A stretch of 64,000 nt of DNA. Source: Liolophura sinensis. Its lineage: Eukaryota > Mollusca > Polyplacophora > Chitonida > Chitonidae. Within the stretch, counting starts at the first letter, position 1. The number at the start of each line of letters is the position of its first letter. Positions 12,401 to 24,400 of this stretch are shown one piece after another. Location of the stretch: the NCBI RefSeq assembly GCF_032854445.1, contig NC_088302.1, positions 56,834,237-56,898,236 of the forward strand, written 5' to 3'. The position numbers and the translations under genes are program-made. The notes under the pieces were generated by a model that was given only the letters and a program-made list of their open reading frames with translations, made no database searches and was not told the DNA's origin.

Positions 12401-15400
12401 AGACAGGTAAGGCTCTAATCAACAAATGATGGGGGTGTTTATGATGACATAGCCGAGATTAGGAGACAGGTAAGGCTCTAATCAACAAATTAGCTACAAA
12501 TGTATGCAGATTGATTGTGAACAGGCTATGAATATGTCTATCATATGGGTTTGTGAATTATCATCTATGATTGGAAGAATTTGAAAATAAGTGATGTTTT
12601 TAATTCCATTATGTCCAAGTTGGGAACTGAGATTTCAGGATGACTAGTTTTAAGCTTTGGATATTTTAGATTAAATTAACTATTACTTTAGGCCTTTATT
12701 TACTTTCCTTTCATAAGATTTTGTTAAATTCAGTTTGTTGAAAGTTGGTGCTAAAATAATAATTAAAAGTCAGTCTGAGGGTGAGTTTTTGTAATATGTG
12801 TTCTTACGTGATAACTTCTTGTATTGCATATCATGAACCTGTACACGCCACCTACATGGTGGTAAGGTGCATGTCTGCAGTTTACAATGATAGTGACGTG
12901 TTCTGTGATTTGCAGAAGGTGCCTAATGAGAGCTGGAGACTGACCAGGATTAATGAAAACTTTGAGTTTGCTGACACTTACCCTGCGGTGGTACGTAGGT
13001 GTATCATCTATCTTACTGGTTATGCTTGTTAAGTTTTCATGGGTATTAAGCTCCACATTTATGTTTAAGTATGTTACTGTAGAAACAATACATTATGGTA
13101 TTTTCTACAAGAGAGATCAGGGTCCTAGTATAGGATGTTTGAGTATGTTACTGTAGAAACAATACACTATGGTATTGTAGAAGGAGAGATCAGGGTCCTA
13201 GTATAGGATGTTTGAGTATGTTACTGTAGAAACAATACATTATGGTATTGTAGAAGGAGAGATTAGGGTCCTAGTATAGGATGTTTGAGTATGTTACTGT
13301 AGAAACAATACATTATGGTATTGTAGGAGGAGAGATCAGGGTCCTAGTATAGGATGTTTGAGTATGTTATTGTAGAAACAATACATTATGGTATTGTAGG
13401 AGAGATTAGGGTTCTAGTATAGGATGTTTGAGTATGTTACTGTAGAAACAATACATTATGGTATTGTAGGAGAGATTAGGGTCCTAGTATAGGATGTTTG
13501 AGTATGTTACTGTAGAAACAATACATTATGGTATTGTAGGAGGAGAGATCAGGTCCCGGTATAGGATGTTTGAGTATGTTACTGTAGAAACAGTACATTA
13601 TGGTATTGTAGAAGGAAAGATCAGGTCCCGGTATAGGATGTTTGAGTATGTTACTGTAGAAATAATGCATTATGGTATTGTAGAAGAGATCAGGGTCCTA
13701 GTATAGGATGTTTGAATATGTTATTGTATAAGCAATACATTATGGTATTGTCGAAAGAGAGATCAGGGTCCCTGTATAGGATGTTTGAGTATGTTACTGT
13801 AGAAACAATACATTATGGTATTTTAGGAGGAGAGATTAGGGTCCTAGTATAGGATGTTTGAGTATGTTACTGTAGAAACAATACATTATGGTATTGTAGG
13901 AGGAGAGATCAGGTCCCGGTATAGGATGTATGAGTATGTTATTGTAGAAACAATACATTATGGTATTGTAGGAGAGATTAGGGTTCTAGTATAGGATGTT
14001 TGAGTATGTTACTGTAGAAACAATACATTATGGTATTGTAGAAGGAGAGATCGGGTCCTAGTATAGGATGTTTGAGTATGTTATTGTATAAGCAATACAT
14101 TATGGTATTGTCGAAAGAGAGATCAGGGTCCCTGTATAGGATGTTTGAGTATGTTATTGTAGAAACAATACATTATTGTATTGTAGGAGGAGAGATTAGG
14201 GTCCTAGTATAGGATGTTTGAGTATGTTACTGTAGAAACAATACATTATGGTATTGTAGAAGGAGAGATCGGGTCCCGGTATAGGATGTTTGAGTATGTT
14301 ATTGTAGAAACAATACATTATGGTATTGTAGGAGAGATTAGGGTCCAGGTATAGGATGTTTGAGTATGGTACTGTAGAAACAATACATTATGGTATTGTC
14401 GAAAGAGAGATTAGGGTCCTAGTATAGGATGTTTGAGTATGCTATTGTAGAAACAATACATTATGGTATTGTAGGAGGAGAAATTAGGGTCCTAGTGTAG
14501 GATGTTTGAGTATGTTACTGTAGAAACAATACATTATGGTATTGTAGGAGGAGAGATTAGGGTCCTAGTATAGGATGTTTGAGTATGTTACTGTAGAAAC
14601 AATACATTATGGTATTGTAGAAGGAGAGATCAGGGTCCTAGTATAGGATGTTTGAGTATGTTACTGTAGAAACAATACACTATGGTATTGTAGAAAGAGA
14701 GATCAGGGTCCTAGTATAGGATGTTTGAGTATGTTACTGTAGAAACAATACATTATGGTATTGTAGGAGGAGAGATTAGGGTCCTAGTATAGGAAGTTTG
14801 AGTATGTTATTGTATAAGCAATACATTATGGTATTGTAGAAAGAGAGATCAGGGTCCTAGTATAGGATGTTTGAGTATGTTACTGTAGAAACAATACATT
14901 ATGGTATTGTAGAAGGAGAGTTCGTGTCCCGGTATAGGATGTTTGAGTATGTTACTGTAGAAACAAAACATTATGGTATTGTAGGAGAGCTCAGGGTCCC
15001 AGCATAGGATGTTTGAGTATGTTACTGTAGAAACAATACATTATGGTATTGTAGAAGGAGAGATTAGGGTCTTAGTATAGGATGTTTGAGTATGTTACTG
15101 TAGAAACAATACATTATGGTATTGTAGGAGGAGAGATTAGGGTCCTAGTATAGGATGTTTGAGTATGTTACTGTAGAAACAATACATTATGGTATTGTAG
15201 AAGGAGAGATCAGGGTCCCGGTATAGGATGTTTGAGTATGTTACTGTAGAAACAATACATTATGGTATTGTAGAAGGAGAGATTAGGGTCCTAGTATAGG
15301 ATGTTTGAGTATGTTACTGTAGAAACAATACATTATGGTATTGTAGAAGGAGAGATTAGGGTCCTAGTATAGGATGTTTGAGTATGTTACTGTAGAAACA

Positions 15401-18400
15401 AAACATTATGGTATTGTAGGAGAGCTCAGGGTCCCAGCATAGGATGTTTGAGTATGTTACTGTAGAAACAATACATTATTGTATTGTAGAAGGAGAGATT
15501 AGGGTCCTAGTATAGGATGTTTGAGTATGTTACTGTAGAAACAATACATTATGGTATTGTAGGAGGAGAGATTAGGGTCCTAGTATAGGATGTTTGAGTA
15601 TGTTACTGTAAAAACAATACATTATGGTATTGTAGAAGGAGAGATCAGGGTCCCGGTATAGGATGTTTGAGTATGTTACTGTAGAAACAATACATTATGG
15701 TATTGTAGAAGGAGAGATTAGGGTCCTAGTATAGGATGTTTGAGTATGTTACTGTAGAAACAATACATTATGGTATTGTAGAAGGAGAGATTAGGGTCCT
15801 AGTATAGGATGTTTGAGTATGTTACTGTAGAAACAAAACATTATGGTATTGTAGGAGAGCTCAGGGTCCCAGCATAGGATGTTTGAGTATGTTACTGTAG
15901 AAACAATACATTATTGTATTGTAGAAGGAGAGATTAGGGTCCTAGTATAGGATGTTTGAGTATGTTACTGTAGAAACAATACATTATGGTATTGTAGGAG
16001 GAGAGATTAGGGTCCTAGTATAGGATGTTTGAGTATGTTACTGTAGAAACAATATATTATGGTATTGTAGAAGGAGAGATCAGGGTCCCGGTATAGGATG
16101 TTTGAGTATGTTACTGTAGAAACAATACATTATGGTATTGTAGAAGGAGAGATTAGGGTCCTAGTATAGGATGTTTGAGTATGTTACTGTAGAAACAATA
16201 CATTATGGTATTGTAGAAGGAGAGATTAGGGTCTTAGTATAGGATGTTTGAGTATGTTACTGTAGAAACAATACACTATGGTATTGTCGAAAGAGAGATC
16301 AGGGTCCTAGTATAGGATGTTTGAGTATGTTATTGTAGAAACAATACATTATTGTATTCTAGGAGGAGAGATTAGCGTCTTCGGGTAGTGGAGATTGACA
16401 TGTGGTTGGTAACCTTGTTCAATAAGTATAATTATGAAGGGCTTTTCAGACTATTTTTGCATTCTCTTTTGATGGAAAAGTTGACAGACTATTAGATTAA
16501 GATAGATTTAGAGTGAGTGAGGGCTTGGGGTTTAAAGTCGTACTCGTTAGATTTAGAGGGTCTAAAGTGATTATAATGCCTTTGTTGTGAGATAGGCGCC
16601 CTGGAACTTTATCTCCTTGTCAGTATGTTCTAACTCTGGTGTAGTTCCTGTGACAAATTGGTACTGTGAGGCCGATTCTATCAGTGTTACGTGTTGTAGC
16701 TAGCTGAGCCAAGCCATGCAAGCCACACATGGGGATCACCTCCCTGTGGCAGGTTGGTACTGTGAGGCCGATTCTATCAGTGTTACATGTTGTAGCTGGC
16801 TGAGCCAAGCCGTGCAAGCCACACATGGGGATCACCTCCCTGTGACAAATTGGTGCTGTGAGGCCGATTCTATCAGTGTTACATGTTGTAGCTGGCTGAG
16901 CCAAGCCGTGCAAGCCACACATGGGGATCAACTCCCTGTGGCAGGTTGGTACTGTGAGGCCGATTCTATCAGTGTTACATGTTGTAGCTGGCTGAGCCAA
17001 GCCGTGCAAGCCACACATGGGGATCACCTCCCTGTGGCAGGTTGGTACTGTGAGGCCGATTCTATCAGTGTTACATGTTGTAGCTGGCTGAGCCAAGCCG
17101 TGCAAGCCACACATGGGGATCACCTCCCTGTGGCAGGTTGGTACTGTGAGGTTAACTCTGTGTTGTATGTGTTGTAGCTGGCTGTGCCTAACCATGCCAC
17201 AGACGAGGATCTCCACCCTGTGGCAGCCTTCAGGAGCAGATCTAGAATACCTGTAAGTACTTTGTGTAATCTGACATGACATCAGTATATGTACTAGATA
17301 CACAGACATGAAATAACAAAATGTAATAACAAAAGGGATTTCCAAGTGAGTGAAATATCACTTGTATCTGTGAAGGAAATTCTGACATTTTACCTGTATA
17401 TAAATAATAATTTTTAATATTGAATGCATAAGTGTTTAGATGTAGACTAAATGAATGACAAATTTGTGATATAAGATGTTTAACATTGCATGACTAATTG
17501 TTCAGGTGTAGATTAAATGAATGAAAAATTTGTGATATAAAATGTTTAACCATACCTTCCTAGATGGGCAAGGGATGGGGAATAATGATACCCATTTTAG
17601 ACCAGTTAATAGCAGATGCAGGTAAAGCTGGTATAGTACATGTATACTTCACCTTATGTACAGAATGGTAAAGGGAGTACGAGATGTGTGCTGTGTTTCA
17701 GATTTTGTCCTGGATCCATCCAGAGAGCCAGGCGACCATTACACGGTCGAGTCAGCCGCTGGTGGGCGTCGCCGGTAAACACAGCAAGGAGGATGAACGT
17801 TACATTCAACTGATCATGGATGCCAATGCTCAGTCCCATAGGCTGTCCATCATGGATGCCAGACCCATGGTGAATGCCCTGGCAAATAAGGTACACCTGT
17901 ACTTATGTACATGTCTAGTATTTTAGGGTGAGGTCAGTTGTGGAGGGAATAGCTCCCTCTCACTGATATAGTGATTTAAGTTGTTTTCATATTGATTAGT
18001 CGTGTCATGATGATACAGGTGTGAGTGTATCCCAGGATTGATTTCCCCACCTACATGTAGGACTGGCAGTCTTGTATCATCCTTATCTGTGTTTCAGGCC
18101 AAAGGAGGAGGCTATGAGAGAGAAGATGTGTATCAGAGTGCTGAGACTGTCTTGTATCACCATTATCTGTGTTTCAGGCCAAAGGAGGAGGCTATGAGAG
18201 AGAAGATGTGTATCAGAGTGCTGAGACTGTCTTGTGTCACCATTATCTGTGTTTCAGGCCAAAGGAGGAGGCTATGAGAGAGAAGATGTGTATCAGAGTG
18301 CTGAGACTGTCTTGTATCACCATTGTCTGTGTTTCAGGCCAAAGGAGGAGGCTATGAGAGAGAAGATGTGTATCAGAGTGCTGAGACTGTCTTGTATCAT

Positions 18401-21400
18401 CCTTATCTGTGTTTCAGGCCAAAGGAGGAGGCTATGAGAGAGAAGATGTGTATCAGAGTGCTGAGACTGTCTTGTATCACCATTATCTGTGTTTCAGGCC
18501 AAAGGAGGAGGCTATGAGAGAGAAGATGTGTATCAGAGTGCTGTGGTTGATTTCCTTGATATACACAACATACACGTCATGAGGGAAAGGTAAAAGCTTA
18601 CTGGTTACCAAGTTACTTTTCTCTGATGAGTTTTACACTACACATTTTAAATTCAGAGTGCAAGCAAGTCATATGTTGTTTCTTGTCAAATAAAAATCCT
18701 GTAGCTTCTGAAAGTCGAATAAATCATATATATTTACCAAAACTTTTGATTTAATATTGCCTCTCTTACTCAATTTACAAAATAGAGCTTTTTGTGAAGC
18801 AGTAGGATTATACACCCATAAGTACCCAGTTGTTCAGTTTGGAAGATTGTGACTGTTTTTTTGTTTCAGCTTGAGGAAGCTAAAAGATGTATGCTTCCCC
18901 AGTATTGATGACACTCACTGGTACTCCAACCTTGAAGCCACACATTGGCTGGACCACATTAAGGTAAGCAGGCTTTGTGCTCATCATGGGTATACATTGT
19001 GTGTGTATGAGTGACATTGCCATCCATGAAATAGGCTACAACACATGTGTATACACTACAGGTAGTCTCCATGAGATGCCACGTAACATATTTCTATTAT
19101 TCACTGATGTATTTTATGTGGTTCGTTTTGGGATGGCGCAGTTGTGTCTGTCGACAGCAAAAACATGCATATATGATAAAAGTGCGTTTACAGTAACTGG
19201 ATTTCAGCTGTACCCACATGTAGTGCATCAATTTGATACTGAAATCAGTCCAACCTGACTCTGTGCCAAAGATGCATATTTTGTTGAGGTGTAATTAGAT
19301 GCTTTTGATTCAAGCCATAATTGATGATAACCTCCCTGTTTGTTGCTTATGTTACTTAACCCGCTTCACTGTTTTGTATGTTACAGCAAATATTAGCAGG
19401 TGCTGTGAAGATAGCAGATAAAGTGGAGAGTAACAAAACCTCTGTGTTGGTACACTGTAGTGATGGCTGGGATCGTACCTCACAGGTAAGCAGATTTGTG
19501 TCTGTTCAGTAGAGCAGGTAAAGTGGAGAGTAACAAAACCTCTGTGTTGGTAAATGTAGTGATGGCTGGGATCCTACCTCACAGGTAAGCAGATTTGTGT
19601 CTGTTCAGTAGAGCAGGTAAAGTGGAGAGTAACAAAGCCTCTGTGTGGGTACACTGTAGTGATGGCTGGGATCATACCTCACAGGTAAGCAGATTTGTGT
19701 CTGTTCAGTAGAGCAGATAAAGTGGAGAGTAACAAAACCTCTGTGTGGGTACACTGTAGTGATGACTGGGATCATACCTCACAGGTAAGCAGATTTGTGA
19801 CTGTTCAGTGAATAAAGTGGAGAGTAACAAAACCTCTCTGTGGGTAAACTGTAGTGATGACTGAGATCATACCTCACAGGTAAGCAGATTTGTGACTGTT
19901 CAGTAGAGCAGATAAAGTGGAGAGTAACAAAACCTCTGTGTGGGTACACTGTAGTGATGACTGGGATCCTACCTCACAGGTAAGCAGATTTGTGACTGTT
20001 CAGTGAATAAAGTGGAGAGTAACAAAACCTCTGTGTGGGTAAACTGTAGTGATGGCTGGGATCATACCTCACAGGTAAGCAGATTTGTGACTGTTCAGTA
20101 GAGCAGATAAAGTGGAGAGTAACAAAACCTCTGTGTGGGTAAACTGTAGTGATGGCTGGGATCATACCTCACAGGTAAGCAGATTTGTGACTGTTCAGTA
20201 GAGCAGATAAAGTGGAGAGTAACAAAACCTCTGTGTGGGTAAACTGTAGTGATGGCTGGGATCATACCTCACAGGTAAGCAGATTTGTGACTGTTCAGTG
20301 AATAAAGTGGAGAGTAACAAAACCTCTGTGTGGGTAAACTGTAGTGATGGCTGGGATCATACCTCACAGGTAAGCAGATTTGTGACTGTTCAGTAGAGCA
20401 GAGAAAGCGGATAACAAAACCTCTGTGTTGGTACACTGTAGTGATGGCTGGAATCGTACCTCACAGGTAAGCAGATTTGTGACTGTTCAGTGAATAAAGT
20501 GGAGAGTAACAAAACCTCTGTGTTGGTACACTGTAGTGATGGCTGGGATCCTACCTCACAGGTAAGCAGATTTGTGACTGTTCAGTATAGCAGGTAGAGA
20601 GTAACAAAACCTCTGTGTGGGTACACTGTAGTGATGGCTGGAATCGTACCTCACAGGTAAGCAGATTTGTGACTGTGTGAATTGGATGTTGTGTGCTTTT
20701 TATGACCAGTTACTGAGGTAGTTTAATGTGTTAACAATAACCTACATACAAGTGTTCCAACGGATTGTATGATTTTAAAATGTGTGTGTGTCACTACTAT
20801 TAAAGAGGTGATTGTTTGATTTGCTGTAGCTGACAGCCCTGGCCATGTTGATGTTGGATCCATTCTACAGAACCATTAAGGGTTTTGAGGTGCTGGTTGA
20901 GAAGGAGTGGATCAGCTGTGGGCACAAATTTGCACAGGTAATAAAGTAATCATAGAATCACTGTCCATCATAACAGATGTTCCTAATGCGGTTGTTTCCT
21001 GGAAAAATTTCCCATAAATGAAAAGTCTGAATTGTTTCAACATCTCTGGACAATTTTCACTTCTGTCTTTGTCGACCAGTTAAATATTCACGCGTCATGA
21101 TAAAATGTGGTAGATATTAACAGGGATGCCTAGAAAAAATAGAAAAGGTTATGATACCCTATTGTTAGATTTGCCTTGGTAAGCTGCGAACTTCTCTAAG
21201 TTATCGCCCATACAGAAGTACTATCTTTACCATCTAGTTAATACCTGTAATACCTCTGGGGTCCATCATCCACCATAGTCACGACATGTGGCATAATGCC
21301 CATGACAACAAGCAGCGAAGAAATATATTGTACATCACTGAAGATGTAGCATTACAGTGGATTTGTAAGACAGATCCTGAGGAGTTCAGCATGGACTTGA

Positions 21401-24400
21401 CTGTTTTCTCTACTATTAGTTGGATAAAGTGATCTTTATTGTTTCTTGTAGAGAGTGGGTCACGGAGAGGATAAGCATTCTGACGCTGACCGCTCTCCCG
21501 TCTTCCTTCAGTTCATAGACTGTGTCTGGCAGATGACCAAGCAGGTGAGATTGCTGTACAAAGTTGTCTCCCCTTGACTCTTACTCCTTCATTGGCATAA
21601 TCTGAGGCTGCGTAGTCACCAAACTGTATTTAGCTGTTTACGTCGTATTATCAACAGTTACCACCTTGTTCGTGTGTTCATTTTTTTATGAGTCTGTTGG
21701 TGAGAATCGCCAGAAACCAGTTATAGAGGCATGAAAAATTGTGAAGGAATTGGATTGCCACTACTCGCAGTCGTTTGAAATGACTACTGTGAGATATAGC
21801 AAGGGCTCAAAAAATGGTGATTTGAGATACTATACAGCAAGTTCTGCTACTGTACTGCATTAAGTCTTCCTGATTTATACTATATACCATAAATATAGCA
21901 CAAATAAGAAATTTTTGTCTTCTAATGTAGGCCTACATTTGGATTTAGCATAACAAGCGTATCATGTTTTGATTCCAAAACGGCAGTTATTTGTGTATAC
22001 AGAAATGTTTGGACAGGTAAAAAAAAAAAATTTACCGGTCGCATTAGGCAAGCTACCATGGAATGAAATAATACAGCAACCACAGCAGTGGTTACCACAG
22101 CAAAATGAAAACGTAAAGTTGTCAGTGAGTGAGTTATTAGAATAAACCCAGAAGGCCTACAGACTGACATGGTTATGGTGTAATAAATAAATGTAGGCCT
22201 ATGAGTGTCACTCAGATTCATTCCTCGAGATGAATAGGTGAAATAATTAATTTATTCTAGAATTTTTATGACAAGTAGTAATCCTGGGCAATCGACATGT
22301 ACATACATATACTTGTAGTCCTATATGTAACTACAAGAACCTGTTCCGGTAGGTCTATGTAGCCCTATACCTGGATACGCATGTATGTCTTTCGATTTTC
22401 TCAACCCCCTTCCCTCAATCAACTTCATACTTACTAGGTGTATTGCTGGTGAAAGTATTCAGCATTTTCATAAAATGTGTAGGCTTACCCAGTACTCCCT
22501 CTCTTGGAAAAGTAGGGAGTACTGCATTATACCTCTGTAGCACTGCTTGACCGCTTGGGTTACAGCCCAATGGTTGATCTTCCTAATGTCGGGGAATGCC
22601 AACAAACTTATTATACAAGGTCTGTTGACGAAGATATCTATTAAATTGTGCAATGAGGAATTGTTTCCTGTATGTGATGAACATTTGGACATAATCCTGA
22701 AAAGATTGAAAAAAAAAATTTGCCCGATTGTACATGTATTTTATGTGTCCTTGCCATATTTGTGCTTTTGAGATACAACTATACAATGTAAGGATCAAAA
22801 CATGTATTGTATTATGATATGTTGGCAGTTGTATAAATAATGAAGATTTTCATTCTCACACTAACTGAACAAATAAAAATGACTTAATTGCAAAAACAAA
22901 ATTCAGGAAAATGTGTACAACCCTACAGTATATTGTAATATGACGTTCTTGTGGCATGCATTCTCTTTAAAGTCATGTCATAATGTGGTGGGGCTGGGTC
23001 CTCCATTACAGACAGAATAACTGATAAGCCCGTTGTGGGTGGGGAAGACAGATGAATTGTACTAGAAGACAATTGGTTGTTACTTACAAGAAAATTAAAA
23101 ATAGAAGAAGAGCAATAGACTCATTTCACAGCCCTTGAGCTCTAGTTATTCATTGCTTTTATAAATTGAGTTTATTTAATGATGTTGAGCAGTCCTTAGA
23201 GGCCTGTGTGAAGTGTAAAATTGCATTGACCTTGTGTGCCTCAAATGATTGTGTGAACAGAATCAGTCTTTGTCTTTCAGTACCCAAATGCATTTGAGTT
23301 TAATGAGCACTTCCTTATCACCATACTGGATCACCTATACAGCTGCCTATTCGGGACATTCCTATTTAATTGTGAACAGCAACGCGTCAAAGAGGTACGT
23401 TTTGGCTTTTTACTGTCAGATTTCTACAAAATGTGCTTCTGCTATACATTTCTCTGTTGCCTCAGTTGGAAGCAGTTCTTGGCCAAGTGGTTAAAGGCTT
23501 GTGTTTTGTATCAGCAGTACACGTATTACGCATTAGTTCTCAGTCAGGACAGGAACTTGGATCATTCTGTGTGTGGGCCTTTAAGGACATTAAGCTGATT
23601 GAGTATTTCGTTGAAGACCAGTTTTCTTCAAAATTCATGAGTATGGAGTTCAGCAACAATCCAATAAATCCATAAATATTGTCTCTGCTGTTCTCAGAGA
23701 GTGTAGTTTGCCAGTTTGTAACTGTTTAAATAATTGCTTTGTAGACTGATTCATTTTGCTTCTGGCTAAAGTTAGTTTGGACTATCATATTTCCTATTTA
23801 AAACATTTATACTTTTGTACAGTTTCTGTAAACATATCTATTTGTCAGGCCTGTGTTATAACACTTTGCTTTTTTATACACACATCAGACCGTGTAATTC
23901 ATTGTCTCATTGTAAAAGTCAGCTTAGACTTGATGAATACATCCATCATACGTAAACATTTGTGTTTGCAGGAGGTGAAGCAGAAGACAGTGTCACTGTG
24001 GTCATTTGTGAACTGTCAGATTGAGGAGTATGCTAACCCGCTGTACTCAGCCTTCCTACACTGTCATGTCATCTTCCCAGTGGCCAGTTTGCGGCGCCTG
24101 GAACTGTGGACAGCTTACTACTGCAGGTGGAACCCTAGACTCCGGCCTCAGGTAGGATAACATAACTTTGGCTGTGGGCACAGTGCACATTTCTGCTCAA
24201 CTTGTTGATAGTTCATTTCACAGTTGTTTCTAGATGTTATCTGTCAGCACCATCAATAGAAACTGAATATTTGTATACTTTGTAGTGATATTGCAAGAAC
24301 ATCTGTTTCTCTATGCCCTTTTTACTGGCCATATCATCTGTTTTAGAACTGATCAAAACAAACCTATGTTGTCTTAATGTAGATGTATCCCTGGTTAAGG

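Noticed and set aside
16620-17345. 241-codon minus-strand frame and 153-codon plus-strand frame
   Set aside because: Both are translations of the 96-bp junction array, open only because 96 is divisible by 3. The true coding part is exon 8 at 17178-17252.
18038-18517. Series of plus-strand frames repeating [18 protein letters not shown]
   Set aside because: These are the 80-bp exon 10 decoys. They lack donors, and the frame shifts each unit because 80 is not a multiple of 3.
11651-20657. CRISPR-like arrays
   Set aside because: The units are contiguous without unique spacers and the genome is eukaryotic. They are tandem duplications of splice junctions.
23756-24160. 134-codon plus-strand frame
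   Set aside because: Only 23972-24151 (exon 16) is coding. The front part lies before the acceptor and is intronic.
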